The notes: generated by a model from the letters alone, not told the origin. A DNA stretch of 64,000 nucleotides from Sclerodactyla briareus (GCA_026419785.1 JAODTK010005309.1:186001-250000), one strand, 5' to 3'; positions 23,401 through 37,594 are shown, numbered from the stretch's first letter. A program made the numbers and translations.

Positions 23401-26400
23401 AAAACACCTAATGAAAAAAGAATAGAAACCATTGTTGGTATCAGTCTTTTTAAGATCATTAGGACCTATTTCGGTTTTCCACAACTCTTTTTTGTTGCAT
23501 TAAGCACATGAGTGCAGTCAGCAAAACTTCTTAGAATTGCATGAGTGACACTTTTTCATATTTCATCTTGGTTTTTTGTTCAACCATTGGAATTAAAATT
23601 GATTAGTGTGCACAGCACTTGTGTGTTTGCTATGCAGTCTTACTCTACGCTTAGCTCCGAACGAACACACTGAAATGAATCTTTTCCGATCAATATAACC
23701 TGGCATTTGTAAGATTACAACACAGTATTGCCCCGCCCCCTCCAGAAAAAACCTCAATCCTAATAGAGGCATAAAAGGTTTCCCTCCAGCCATGGCATTT
23801 CCCTTCTCTCTCACAGATCACCATCCTACTAATACTCGTCACTCGCTAGACAAGCCCACTCGCCCCAAAGATTTAACGTTACTACTCCCAACACAAGGCT
23901 GGTTAGTCCATGGACCTGCGTAGGGATCTATGAGCAACCAATTTTCACATTGTGCAACTTACAATAATGGTGATGCCCAAGAACAATTGAACTATGTACA
24001 TGAAAATGGTGACACCACCCTAGAGTGAACGCTCCTCGGGTGCATAGAAGTCAAAAATTAGTGACAACAAAAATGGGAATATATTTTACATTTTACAAAC
24101 ATTATACATCTTGGAATGGAAGCAATTTTTTTAATCAATTCACTAGCTTCTCAAATACAGATTGCATTTAGGTGGTAGGTAGGATGGGAAGAATTTTAGA
24201 AAGCGGACAGGTCTGCAGTAAGCCCCCCCCCCCCCCCAAATTCCAGGAGATACAACTTACTTGAGTGATAGCTGAGAAAATGACCCAACCCCCGTTAACC
24301 TTTCCAGGACAGCAGAATAACACAAAGATACAAACCCTGCAACAAAATTGTTTGAATTCATTCGGACCTCTATTCTATTAATGAGTTTGCAAAGTCTCAA
24401 CCATTCAGGGGAAACGTTAGCAGCAAAATGTGAAAATCCTAAATCCTACAATGCTTGTCCAAGTTTCTTTGGTTCTTTCTATCACAATCTTGAGGTTTGC
24501 AGCAACCAATTTGATAGCGCTCCCATGGTTTTTCAGTTTCTCATTCCTGATTCAGTTCGTTTTCTGGCACAACACCAGATGTAAGCACGGTGCGCTCTCG
24601 CCCTAAATTGTGGAAACTCACAAGTTCCACAATTCCTACGACTTGGTGGTTGTGTAGCTAATGATGGCTCTGCGATTTAATTTAGCATTCACCATCAGGT
24701 GAACACACCAGTGATGCACCCAAGAAGTAAATGTCATCGGCAAAGTCTCGGACACATTTTCGAGCTACAAATTGGTGCTAATGATTGAAGGACCTAATGA
24801 GTACCAAATTGGGGCCCGCTCATAGTCAATAATGATCGTTCTTTCCTATTATTTCACAGCCTTCCAAATTTCAAATCTAGTGCCAGGACAACTGGGGTGT
24901 GTGGTGAGGTCGGGGGGATGAGTTACATAAGAACAAATACTCTGCACATTCTTACTTGGTTAGAGTGGCTGGCACCGATGAAGATGGGGCCGTTTAGCCG
25001 CCTTGCAACAAGGACACGGGAGTGGAACATAGCTTACAACCACAGAATTCGAAGTACCACATGGCCTGAAGCAGGCACTGTCACCACCGGTCGGGTAAAC
25101 TACGCTGTTGAAATAAGCGTTGATTTTTGCCGTCGTAATCAGCCTTCTCATCCTAGTCTATAAGCAGGAACTATGCATACCACGCAAGCGTTGATTTGCC
25201 AGAACAACAATTTGATGAGTAGATCAGTAGACCAGGCCCAGGGTTATGTGGCAAACATGAATAGCCCCCTCTATTTAGTAAGAATGAGTCCCTTCAAACA
25301 GGCGGGTACTAACTGGCACTTTTGAAACTCCTGGGAACGTGAATTGCACCAGAATTACTAGCAATCAGAACAGCCGTGTTATAAAGACTAGCTCCGTCCT
25401 GTTTTCAGGACCTCAGCTTATCACTTGCTGCAAGTCATGCCCTGATAAAATGATGCTTTTTCCTTTGTTTTGTTCTTCTCCAGCTATTGGCTGCTCAAAC
25501 GTGTGTTCCGGAGAAAACTGCAAGCAAGTTGCAAACACACACTCGGTAGTATCTGTCAAGACCAGTGCTTAAATGTCCCTCAGGATTTTTAGTCCTAGAA
25601 CCAAGAAAAGTTCCACCATTGTCCTGACCAAGAGCGCTGCTCACCTGATAGGTGACAACAACAGTTATGACTCGGCTGCATGCGAAACTTGCAGCCACCC
25701 TCGAAACAAAACACAATGAAGAATCTAATTACTACATTCCTGGGGAGTTATCACCCTAATATAAGCTGACTGTTTTTTTTGTTTTTTTTTTGTATCATGT
25801 AAGGTAGTCATATCTTGTAGAACCACTGCTCTCTTATAGCAGGAGTACAATCAGTTTATTAACCATAAGTACCAATCTTTGAAACAGTGGAGCTAGGTTG
25901 CTATTTAGTAATGTCAACAGCAAAGAAACTTCTGTCCCATAGAAAAAAAGAAGGGAATTCCTCCAGGCTAGATTCATGTGATTATGCAGTGCCTCCAGTA
26001 AATAGTACTGATAATCTCCTTTCATGATCGATTATGTGATGTTTCACCCCTTTTCGGGCAATCGATTTCAGGAGAGGCAACACACCAATATGTTTCTGTC
26101 ATTATTCACCAACACGGCGACATGGAGGCCTTCCACAGAAGAGACATGTCAATGTCGGCCTAGAGAGAGTCAGGGCCGGACCGTAGGGATGCTGTGACTC
26201 CGGCTAACAATCGTTTTCACCCACATTAATGTCCTACAGCTTCCACGTTGGGCAGGTTTTCCACAGATGGGCAAATCTGGCTAACGGTCGTAGTTTTTGC
26301 ATACTGGTAATGGTCCAGCTGTGAATTTCCCCAGAACTGAAACGTTTTTTCCTCCAGTGCACGCATATATCCAGGCAAATATGACTGACAGTATCATATC

Positions 26401-27990
26401 CTGCTCCTGTGGATTGTTTGGTGGGGAGCCATGCTACTTGACACTGGTCACCCCCCAAGTTGCAAAAGCTGTGATTTGGTTTAAGTAACCTCACGCTCAA
26501 AGATCAGCTAGAGAACAAATTTAACTCAGGCCCAAAAAAAACATTGGCCCCCCCCCCACCATTGTAAAAATTCGTCTGATTGAATTACGTCTGATTAATA
26601 TATACATCAACTGATACCACAGAGCACCTTCCTCCCTATCAATATTGCAAGATTTACTTGCAAGAAGTAAAAAGAACGGAACTGATTCTAATAGGTAAGA
26701 AAATATTGTTGTTACCGTAGCATCATGGTCAAGTATTTTTAGTCGAACATAGACTCAGTTCTACGCCCGATTGCACAATTGATCAATTTCAAATCCGCCT
26801 TGTATGAACTTGAACCTGTCGGGCGAATTCTGGTAAATTACATCGGATTTTGAGAAGTTTACTGAGAAACAAAGAAACTAAAGTCAAACTGGACACATCC
26901 AAAACAATCAACTCCCTATGTAAGAAACAGGGGGTGCCAACAATGGTATGCTGGTCATTTTGGTTATTACTATAGAGGTTGGGGCTGCTTGGCTGCATTT
27001 CTCATTGCAACATAGAAAACTGACTATTTTTCTCCTCACGATGATTGTTTCAATTCATATGATTTCAGACGAACAGATTCCATCAGTGAATGCAAAACGG
27101 GAGGAGTCTCCAAAAGGTGCAAGACTGTGACAATATACTGGGGCTGGGTTGGATGGGGGGCTCTAATCTACCTCACTGAAATAGGCTGTGGTAACTTTTG
27201 CGACTTTTTATTTATATAATGAAAAGCCTAAGCAACATCGAGGGAAAATAGTTACTGTTCAATTTGAAGCTGATTGTTAGATTTGACAAAATTTTTGTTT
27301 TTTGAAAAAATGGTTAGGAAAGAAAAAAAATCATTCCACTTCTTAACCATAGTACATGAAAGCCAACATTTAAACTACTTTCTTGTCTTTACCTATCATA
27401 CAGGTCAATATAATAACAATCAAGAATTTCGACTCTTATGCCCTTTTTTTTCGAGAGCCTCGAAGTGGCAATTGCAGGGTTGCCGAGAAATTTTTTACAC
27501 TCGAGCACAATCCATGCAAAACAGAAATACATTGCAACAATTAACACACATGACCTGTGTAGGAAAAATGTCATATAAATTCTTTTTCAGTTATTTCACA
27601 GAAAGGCTCCCCAAAAATGGAAAGAATGTTTTTCCCTCAAATTTATATTCTTGCTAGCCAAGCAAGTCATCAGCCATTATACATTTTTTCCTCGTTTTTC
27701 ATCTTATGATTCCGCCAAATTTTCCTATTATATCGACTATTCAGCAAATTTCAATCATGTCCAGATAACCCGTTAAATAAACATGAGTTGTTTTCATCAC
27801 AAATTGTGTGTAGCAGATCTAACAATGCACTCCTTATGGAGTGGGGACGTTGATACCCACGACATAGCAACATTTTGGAGCAATAAAATTGCCTCAAGTA
27901 TATCCTGACAAATTTTTACCCATTATATCCAACGTTGAACTATATATGGCAATCATCAGTATTGAAATTAGCTTCAACTGAAGAATGGAT
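20421..27990. other. 7.5-kb AT-rich region without recognisable gene
   Basis: Read on both strands, this stretch shows only short frames of at most 127 codons, none with domain character or paired splice sites. It holds a C14 run at 24,224-24,237 and a C9 run at 26,551. It lies 3' of the minus-strand WNK gene, so part could be its 3' untranslated region or downstream flank. I could not place a polyadenylation signal with confidence. Confidence 0.45.
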
Positions 27991-27999
27991 ATATGAATA

Positions 28000-28523
28000 T
28001 TATGTGTTGTGTATACATGGCAACCACAAAGTCATCAATGCGGCCCACCAACTCAGTAAACTGCTTGAAGTACACCCCACGAGACCATATGGGCAGAAAC
28101 CTCGATAGAAGAGCACCATTGCTGTTTTTTCCTTCTTCAAAGTGCCATTAAGACAGCCTGCTGGTCCACTGATCAATCTGGACTGTTCTCGGATATTGAC
28201 CCTGGTCAGCAGAGGCATCTGCTTCCACCTTGGCGCCCTGCCCCGCAGTTTGAAATGGTCACTCTGACGGTCGTTTCACCAAGCCCTTTCCGCCTCCGAG
28301 CTGCCTGCACTTTGGCCGCCCATTGTCCTCCATGGAGTTGGTCCTTGTGTTACTCCACAGGCGAGCCCGTCGTCAGTTGTTAACCTCGGGTCCCCCCGCT
28401 GTGCTTGGGGTCCCGTCGTATTGTCTGTGGTGCCTTCCACAGACGCCGCCGACAATCGTCACACCGCAGAGGGCCATTTCCACAGGGTGCCCCTTCATTA
28501 GTTCAATCACGCTCTTGGCATAG
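28000..28523 (-). other. probable continuation of the last WNK exon / 3' UTR
   Basis: GC content stays high to about 28,200 and then drops. On the minus strand, pieces such as EADASADQGQYPRTVQIDQW and KQFTELVGRIDDF are readable in one frame but interrupted by stops. This could be damaged coding sequence or the start of the 3' UTR, and sequence alone does not decide. Confidence 0.3.
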
Positions 28524-29175
28524 TCAGCAATCGCCTCTCGCGTGCATCACTTCTATGGTTGTGACTGCGACCGTGAGGCTGCTGGGCACCAGCTTCACGC
28601 CATTGAGTCCATCGGACGTGTGCCTGGTGTGTGCCGCATTGTCGTGTTCTGGTTGCCCACTGGATGTGACCCCGCTTGCGGGAGGGGAAGGCTGACTGTA
28701 CGATGGATTTGGTGGCCCCCTGGCAAGCCATTCTGTCTGGTAGGGGCTGTCCAGCCACCACCGCTGGAGACATGTTCGGCACTGCGGCGACGGAACAGCA
28801 GAGAGTGGTCGTAACAGGAGGCCGTACTTCCGTAGGAACGCGGCAGCGGGAAGCCCACCCAGCATGTAAACCATGGCAGCCAGATTGGGTGGAATGCCCA
28901 TCGCATTGAAGGGGAACTGAGAGGGAGTGCTATAAAAGGCATCATCCCAGCTGTGCCAGGTTGGGCGAAGACCCCCTGCTTCCGCGGTTGGTGGAATGTA
29001 GGGCTGGAAATGGCTGTCATCATGCCCCGACATCTGCATCAGGTTGTGAAGGGCGGGGCTCTGGGGGTGGCGGTGTGAACCCCATGAGGGGTTTGACGGT
29101 AGTTTGAACTTGCCACAGACGCTGTTCACCTCCTCAGTCTGCCTACGCACAAGCTGTTGCATTCTTGCTCCATAC
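28524..29175 (-). CDS. WNK: WNK kinase, probable C-terminal exon (frame-broken)
   Basis: On the minus strand a pyrimidine-rich acceptor (TTTCTCAG) precedes a GC-rich frame that opens with YGARMQQLVRRQTEEVNSV and then becomes Pro/Gly/Ser-rich. A short basic-acidic helix near the C-terminus followed by a Pro-rich tail is known in WNK proteins, and this resembles it. The link to the upstream exons is inferred from strand, order, composition and the required phase (two bases carried in). The frame given ends at a TGA, but coding-like GC-rich sequence continues to about 28,200 in other frames, including a readable segment around 28,060 (KQFTELVGRIDDF). I therefore suspect one or more indels, with the true stop lower, followed by an AT-rich 3' UTR. 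Confidence 0.5.
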
Positions 29176-32100
29176 CTGAGAAATTAGAGAGCACAAATGA
29201 TTCAATATTCCATTCATTCCTCATCTAAGGTGAGAGACAATCCCTCATCTTGACTTATTTACAGCTATTCATTCATTCACATCAATTGTTGTTTTCGTCC
29301 AATAATTGAGCTGATAGGGCATTATTTTTAACGCAATTGCTTCAACCACACTGTATCAATGGGCAAAAAACAACAACATTCGAGCACCATCCGCATTTCA
29401 ACCAATGTACCAGTTCTTTGCGACTTTATTCGCAGTGTATTACTCTTGTGGGCCGAGGGGTAGGAGCCCGTCTGGTGGCACAGGCCTCATTGGAACATGA
29501 AGAACCCCTAACTGACACACATGTACTGTGGCAATCCGTTACCTAGCCTACCCACCTTTCCTGACCCTAACAAGTAGGAACTGAGCGGGGCCCACAAACA
29601 CATGAGAGGTACCTTTCTCTGCTTTCCTGGAAAAGCAATATCTGCTTGTGATATACAACCATTATCCCCCCCTTTATATCAACTCCCTTCTTCTGGATGA
29701 GAATGGAATACCCAGCACAAGAGACTAACCTCTGAACGAGCTCTCCTCGTACTCTTTGTTTGCAGTCCTGCGGCTTGAACCAATGGACCGATACCTTTTT
29801 GGGGGGGGGGGGGATAATGGAAATATGAAATGGTACCACATTTTCAGATGATGTCAATTTCACATGAAGTCTATTTGGAGGCTTCATCATGTTGCCTTCA
29901 AAGGTTTGAGGTACTATGACCTCACACAGGGAACAATAGAAATGGCTTGCCCCCATAACTCTACACCTAATGCTGATGTTTTGCCATGATAGACAGTAAG
30001 ACACAAATAGTTATTCACTTAGGATGATGAGTTTCTTTCATATTTTTGTAAATGATTTTCTAGGAATTAATGAGATAATTCTTCAATATTTTGTGAAGCA
30101 ATTTTCTAGGTTTTTATCCGATCCCATCTATAGTTTGCGTTACGGGCTTTCATTTCTCAAAAAGTGGCATGTCGCACACTGCGCAGTACTACAGAGTACT
30201 ACGGATTTTCCCGACGTGAATGTCACACACAAGAGTCAATTTTGCGATACCTGATTGCATTTACAACTTACTCGAATTGACTGTAATTCGTTGGCAGGTT
30301 GACTGCCATTATGTAATGACATCAAGTAGCCAAAAGTCTCATATCTACATGACCATTGATGTAGGAGGCAGTGTTTAGCATTACGAATATGGTTAAAATG
30401 ACTCCCGCACCAAGTTTTTTGGAGGCATTTTTCCCTAACTTCAAGGGACCCTATTTATGGGCCACTTTTCACTCAAGTTCAGACAGCCCATCACGGTGAC
30501 AAAGTACTAACCCTCATCATCTAAATCTCATTACGGCTTCATGGTATTGACTTATCATACCATTTTACCCTACACTTATCTAATTCATTCATTCCCCATG
30601 GACCTGTAAATCTTGTTTTGGGGGGGGGTCATTAGAATGAAATGGGTCTTGTACTTGGACTTTCTTTAGCATCCTACATCAATGAAAGGTCCATCATAAC
30701 TTACTAACAGAATAACTCTTTCATCAGTATTTTTTCTCTGATAATATTTTTATGTTCTCAGTGAGTAAAGTTGTACCTTGCATGAAAAAATCGAATGAAT
30801 AAGTACTCATTGCACAGGATAGGACTAGGCTGTTAAATTTACTATCACTTTGTACAGGGATCCAGCTCAGCCCAAAATTAAAATCTGCTGTTGGAACAGT
30901 TGACAAACCTTCATGATAATTTACCGGACATTGATGAAAGTATTCATATTACCCGTATCCACAGACTGTTACATATTTTTTTTTGTTTTTGGGGAATGCA
31001 ATTCAGATAGCCGTTTTTCCAACATTATTTTAAAGCACTGTAGCCCATGGTTCTAATAATTTTGAACATGCCCCAATACTGCTGGATGTCAACAACATGT
31101 ACGGTTACTCTCGGAAATACCTAGATGTGCTGTGTGCATACTATATGGTTGCCCGTAACAGTACTTTCGCTATGTCCTGATTTGATGAACGATGAACGTC
31201 CAACAAACATCTGATCAATGTCAAGATCACATTGTGCACTATACCACTTAAAACCCCAATCTGTTTCATGTGGAAATCCTGCAGTCTCATGCTTTACATC
31301 AAGGATTGCCCCCAGTGTCTCGCCCTGGTTGTGCGATCAGTGGTTCTTCTTAGTCACCATTTTGTTGGCAATGTGACTAAAATTTGTCTAAATTATGTAT
31401 TGACACAATATCCACTTCCTTGACCTTACTCACTTAAATATTCCAGGACCAACAGTGGACCACACGCAATACATTTCAATGAATCCCACAACTGAACCAT
31501 TTGCATAAATGGAAGCAATTATACCCCTTGCATCACCCTTCACAGTACCCATTTCAAGGTTAACACTTTTGGGGCGGAAGGTAGACCATCCCCATCAAGC
31601 TTCCTAGAAAATCCAACAAACTTTTGTGGAATTTTGGATGAACCACGCAAATCGACATACTGAATGACCTCCAGTCTATTCAAAATGTTGTGAAGTAAAG
31701 TAAGAGGGCCGTTATCTAAATTCTTATGCGTCTCGCCGCAGGCACTCACCTACTCACGGGCCGTCCATTCATCGCGGCGCCCGCGAGAAACTGCTGCCTG
31801 ACTCGGCACAACCTCGCATTGTCGTCCCTAGCCTGTGGCTATAATGGCTCTCCGTGCGCCTGCTGTGATCATACTTATGTGCGAGAAGTTAATACTCGCA
31901 ATTTACCTCGTGCGGACGAGACAAGCCACAACATGGCCTAACAATGGTTTACTAACCAACGTGGAAAGATCCAGATTACTGGTCGGGAATTTGCAAGGCA
32001 AGTCTCAGTAGCGACAGCTCATTTTTGGATTTTCACAGAGTCTGCAAGAAAATATGTTTGTGAATTGTTTATCTTTTTAAAATCATACTTGTACAAGTGG

Positions 32101-35100
32101 AATTGATTAATCATTCTTTTCGCTACGCAGTAGTTTCATGTGTATTTGCGCCATTGTCAACTGTGTATTTTGTTCGATATCACCTTGTCCTAATGAAAAA
32201 TAAAAAGAAAAATGTCGTCCTCCAGTTATCGCCAATCCTCCCCTGCCCCTAGGCGACGATCCACTATCACTGTTTGGGCTGAGTAAGGAGTCGCCAGAGT
32301 AAGTCGGCAGTCCTCCAAGCTTACAGTTCCATTATTATTCTCTCCCTCCGCTCTACCCCCCCCCCCCCACAAGCTATTCACGGAGACTTCAACAAGTGCA
32401 TGCTTCCTAACCATATCACTCCCCCCGGTATCATGTTCGACATTGAACAATTGTCCTTTTGATCAACTTTATTCGACACTGTTTCTGTTCACAAGAATAA
32501 AATATACAGCACTCGCACTGGCAGTCTCATTGAGTATTCCGGTTTCATCCTGCTCGAACCACACGGGCCTGAGCTCGGTCATAGGTCTCGGCCGCGCAGC
32601 CAGCCCAGTGCCTGGGCCAAACATAAATACGTGACTGGAAAAATCCCAGGCACTGTACCTTGCATGGCCGTACTACATTTTGGCGCCAGTTTCCACGATG
32701 CCTCAGTTTGTATGGAATTACTCTCCGTCGTTCTGATACTTGTCATCTTACGGAAAAACGCACGACCATAGAATCAAATTCTAAACCACCTACAGCTTAT
32801 GTTCCAAGCCACATACTGAGAAAATTGCTCGTTTTCATCACCAATAAATTTGGTGGAAAGACGAAAAAATTGAAATCTCCATTTGTGCCCAACAATCAAG
32901 GGCAAGTCCAGATGTTTTAACCATCAGTTTTCAGTGCTGTAATAATGATTTCCTTATCATTATTGGCCAGCCGTCTCATCTTTATAACTTTTTGTCTCAT
33001 TATCGTCCGCTCTTTCAGAGGAGCATAATAATGACTTGGTTGCTCGTTATCCCTCCTTTCGCCCTTTCACATAATGACTCCAGTTTCTCGGTATTAATGC
33101 TGCCTTATCCCCCGATTCAATAAAATGACTTTCATCATTATCTCCGTCCGTTTCCGCCGTCGAGCTGGCCACAATTTGAGTTTAAAGGCCTTATTTAACA
33201 CTGTTCATCCTATTGCTTTCATATTGTTATTATCACGGTAATTGTTCTTTATATTAAATGCCGATAGTGAAATGTAGGTCTGTCCGTCTTGAAACCCCGA
33301 TACAAGTACATGTTAGATTTGGGCGGTATGGGGGGGGGGGCGCTGATGGCACCGTCTCGAGGATTGCAGGGTCCACAGGCCGTTACGAGACGTGCGTGTG
33401 AAAAATATGTTTTGCATGCATGGAGACTCCTATAAAATTAAGGGGGGCTAAAGACCCCACAGTGCAGTGCTGTGCCCTTGGTAACGGTATTTCACAACTG
33501 AAAAAACAAAATAAACTTGAATGTATGTACCAGGGGTAATAAGAATATTAACCACCGGATCGCTTTCATGGAGTAGCAAATAGAACATTTTTTGGAGAAT
33601 AAATGACAATATGCCTTCCAAAATCAAACGCAATTTACAACTGTTCCGATGCAAGTTTACAACTTTGGCTCCATGCTATTACCAAAAGTTAGTAATATTT
33701 TTTCCGTTCACTAATGATCAAGAAAGAATTCCTCTCAGCCTTCTGAAGATTCTTGTAGTGCTAGTCTCTTTTCTGAAAAATGTTCTCATTCCCTGCCCAT
33801 CCTGAATTCTTTGATCGACAGGACTACCGAATAATCGCGAAAAAAAGTGCAGATTTTCCTGGAGTTTGTTCAGGCTACCTGTGTATCCTCTTTTCGTTTC
33901 CAATTCCCACCTGCACACAAGCAGTGGAGCTGCAATGGAAGACACACCTGCCACAGTCGTTACCGCGTACCTGGAATCCCGGGCCCGCTTCATTCTATCC
34001 CGGGCCACGTGCAAAACTTGTGACAAGCGGGCCGGAGTTGAATGTTTCCATATCTTTATTATTATTGCGCCCTCATACTTTGCAGACGTCCTTTACAAAT
34101 CGCGGGATGGAATCGTTCAACTGCAGCTCTTATTCGGGTTCCCTTTTTTAATCATTTGGGTTGATGTATTGGATACATTCATGACGCTGGCTGGTGTGCG
34201 ATAGAAATCATGTTTTTTGTTGTTGACGTTGTAGGAGAGAGAGTCAGGGAAAGGAGTAGAGCAGAGGAGAGAAAATCGAGAGATGAAGTTCACTGGGAAC
34301 AAGTGGAAATTATTACTCGTTCGGCGACCCATGCTAGTGGTTTGGTTTCTAAAATGTTTTCCAACGTGGTAGTTTTGGTAGTGATCCTTCCGTGTATAAT
34401 CATGTCAAGTTGAACCATATTTTGTGTAACACGTAGGGAGAATGACGATCTAAATTTTTTCAAAGCTCTCGCATTACAATTCGGGGGTGACTAACGAAGT
34501 CCAAGAAGTTGCGTAGCAACCCAGTTGCATCTTATCTTGCGCTTACTACTCCCATGGCACGGCTTTATCGAGGGATTCGATTCACTTGTGGCCTCTCTCT
34601 CTGGGGCGATAAATAAGTAAAATTAAGACAGAATTCCGCATAGGTCGATCAGAATTTATATATAGGCCGTTGCTAAACAAATGGTTGGTATGTATTCCGT
34701 TCAACCTCGCCAAGCGGGCTACTGTTCAGGCGTGTTTTCACCCGCCGCAGGCTGTATCCCTCCGTTTCGCTCAATCCACTCCAATTCGCCTCAATCGAAA
34801 TCTCACAAATTTGAAGGAATTTCATAAACATTCCTCGTATAACTGTTCCACCACCACCACCATTTTGGTTATGGACGCAAATTTGCATTCAGTTGTTTAC
34901 TATCAACTATACATAATACAGCGATGCTGGAGTTAACCCTCTCCACAAATTAATGATATTACAATCACAGTCGTCGATACTACCCCCCCCCCTCCCTCCA
35001 TCACCCCTCCTGTTTGCCTCTCGTCGTCCTATTTCCGCACAAAAGGCTCGAGGACTACTATATTCTCCGCGCGGCTGTCTGCACAATAATTGTTATCCAG

Positions 35101-36075
35101 TGCTGTCCTAGAGCACATTGTGTTTTCCCCTCCGCCGGATACAAAAACCGATTGCATCATGCCCGCGCATTTGCAGACAAACTTTAAGAAATCTGCACTA
35201 CTTTATTACGTCCATCCATATCGGTTAGTATTTGGTGTTTTTTCCACGTAATGGGCGGATCTGAACTCCGCTGTCTGGCCCTAGCTTTATCCTAGTCATA
35301 CATGATTGTACAGTACTGCAAATACTGGGGGTACAAAGGTGCCTGGCGGTAGGGACCTGGGGAAATGCCAAATAGAAAACTTGGGGGAGATGGAGAAATA
35401 TTTACTTGCATGGTCGGGATTACGTGGAATGCCTATTGAAATTGGTGGAAACTGAAGGGGGGGGGGGGGGGGGGGGTCAGTTTCGAGAGTCGAATAATTT
35501 TCAGCCTGAAGGTTATTGTATCTTAACTAGGCTGACATTTCCATGCATGATAAATGCTGTTACGGAAACATGATTTTTATTTGTTTCATTTTGCGGGAGT
35601 GTATGAGTTTGGTTTCTGTATTTTCTCCACCCCCCCCCCCTCCATGCTATCATTTAAAAAGAAAAGGGAACGGGTAGTTGTTGGTGGCCCCAATCCTTTT
35701 CGTTGGGAAATAGTCTGTATGTCACATGAACACATCCTACGTGTAACTTTCACTGGCGATCGCTGGAGCACGGCCAAAGGCTGAACAGTCATGTAGCGTT
35801 GAATGTCATATCAAGTAAGGCCCATCCAGCCCTTGCGATGCAAGTTCCGCGAGATACTGTACACCTACATCGCTTATTCCAGTTTGAAAACATTGTACTC
35901 TCTGCTGAATGGCTTAATTAGGGCTGAGCAAAGCACTGGTGGTGGCTATGGTGTCTGGGCGATCGTACAATGTATGGCAGAACTTGTACATATGCCTGGT
36001 TGTTCTAAAAACGCACACAGCTTCGTACAATAGCACATTACAAACCAATACAATAGTTAGATTTTGGCTGCCGGC
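29176..36075. other. part of the large WNK intron, mostly featureless
   Basis: AT-rich DNA with G runs at 29,801-29,813 (G12) and 35,457-35,476 (G20) and a C run at 32,359-32,369. Apart from the GC-rich island at 31,735-31,935, I recognise no exon, RNA gene or repeat. A 13-bp palindrome GTTGCGTAGCAAC at 34,508-34,520 resembles an RFX X-box but is a single, unsupported match. Confidence 0.4.
31735..31935 (-). promoter_or_regulatory. GC/CpG-rich island with possible alternative first exon
   Basis: About 200 bp rich in CpG inside an AT-rich intron. On the minus strand it holds an ATG (31,772-31,770) encoding MNGRPVS, ending at 31,750 in AG followed by GTGAGTG, a near-perfect donor. The phase left open (two bases) is the one the downstream exon at 29,175 requires for its MQQLVRR frame. 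This could be an internal promoter and first exon for a short C-terminal WNK isoform. No TATA or initiator element was identified, and the match may be chance. Confidence 0.2.
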
Positions 36076-36452
36076 TCCGGAACTCTTATGGCCGCAATGG
36101 TGTACCGCTATACAGAAAATCGCTCATAACTTGAAACGGAAGGGTTTCCTTCCGACTTTTTCCGATCTGTTAAGCGGATTCCTAACTAATTGAAGGATGC
36201 TCTTTCCATCATACTCTTTCGAGAAAAACGGACGTAGCCCGGCTAGTATACGATATTTTTCGGGGAACTGTACCACTGGTGCGTGCTCAGCCGGCTACTA
36301 CCGATTTCTCGAAAGTGGCACCCCGATAGAAGATCATCCTTAATTAGTTAGGAATCCGCTGAAACCGCCGAAAATTGCAAATCTCTTCCGGTTTTCGAGT
36401 TAATGGGCGATATTTCTGTAGCGGTAACAAACCATTTATGAGTGGGAACGGT
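36076..36452. repeat. ~377-bp palindrome (arms ~150-170 bp)
   Basis: The left arm (about 36,076-36,245) and right arm (about 36,280-36,452) are reverse complements with indels. Landmarks are TACCGCTATACAGAAAATCG against the complement of 'CGATATTTCTGTAGCGGTAA', GCGGATTCCTAACTAATTGA against the complement of 'TTAATTAGTTAGGAATCCGC', and TTTCGAGAAA in both arms. The spacer is about 35 bp. A single strand would fold into a long hairpin. It looks like a foldback MITE, but no target duplication was recognised. Confidence 0.8.
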
Positions 36453-37089
36453 TTAAAAGTCATGGGAAGTATGTCGAGGAAAAGGTCAAGAACCCTAATG
36501 GGGAATTCGCTATAGCATCAGAATACAGCGATTCATACTACGTAGACATCAACAAATGTTGCTAATTTCTGAATTTCGGCGGTCTCCCAATACATAGGGG
36601 GAAAATGACAATATATGGGGTAGAAATAAATGCACACACACCAATTGTGGATTACATTAAATTTCCTACATAACGTGCCAGCAAAAAAGTTAGCAAACAA
36701 CAAACGAATGTCCATCACTTGTCTAGAAAAATCAAACACTCCCTTTCGCACTTGCTATAGTGGTAAAATATGTACCACAGTAATTCAGCCCGCGTACGTG
36801 TACCGATGCTGATGAAACCAGGAGGACTTTCATTTCAGTTGTCCTACGTGGATCTAAAGGTCTTTCTCTCGCGCTTAATATAGACCCTAACAATAGTTTG
36901 AAACCATCCCTCTAATCCAGCGGGCCTTGAGCCGGGCGCACGGGCCGATTATGATGACCTATTATAGTAACAAAATACAGGCTGCTGAGTGTGCGGAGCG
37001 TCCGCCTCGCTTCTGCCAGACTTCTGCTAACATGGGCCTTCATGCAGCCACAAAACGCATCCCGTCCGACCGACCTGCGGTCAACGCTA

Positions 37090-37590
37090 AAATATCTAGA
37101 TAACTCCCTAAGCCATACCAAGTTTTATGAAAAATCCATCAACTTGGAAGTTATGCATACTATGCCAATTAGCCAAGTGGAGACATCCATTACCCTGAAT
37201 CCATGATAATAAAATTTTGAACTCAAGGTAAACAATAACCACCAAGTTTCATGAAGTCCAACAAGCTTCAAGATTTTGCATAATATGCAAATTCGATGAC
37301 TTACTATTAGAATTTTATGCTGAAAATCTACTCAGTTCATCTACCTTATAAATCCTGCATCTAATGCCCAGCAAGTCACCATAGCACCTACCTACCGTTC
37401 AATCTATACTCTTGGCTAACAGCCGGACCAATAAATTAATAAATAGCTAATTACCTTACTTAAATTAGTGACTTTTGTGCCCACAATTTGATCAATTGGG
37501 TTACCCAACCCCAACACTACATACGGATTTCATTAAAATCAGTCTGACTGCTTCGGAGACGTCCTGCTAAACGAGTAAGGGGGACACACA
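37090..37590. repeat. 'TATGCAAATT' dispersed-repeat fragments
   Basis: Two partly similar segments (from about 37,115 and 37,245) share 'ACCAAGTTT.ATGAA', 'CAA.CTT.AAG.T.TTGCATA' and 'ATGC.AATT' phrases. The same style appears in the inverted repeats that flank the DIRS element, so those repeats may belong to this dispersed family. Confidence 0.4.
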
Positions 37591-37594
37591 TACC

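Noticed and set aside
34508..34520. X-box-like palindrome GTTGCGTAGCAAC
   Set aside because: A single 13-bp match with no promoter or gene start nearby on either strand.
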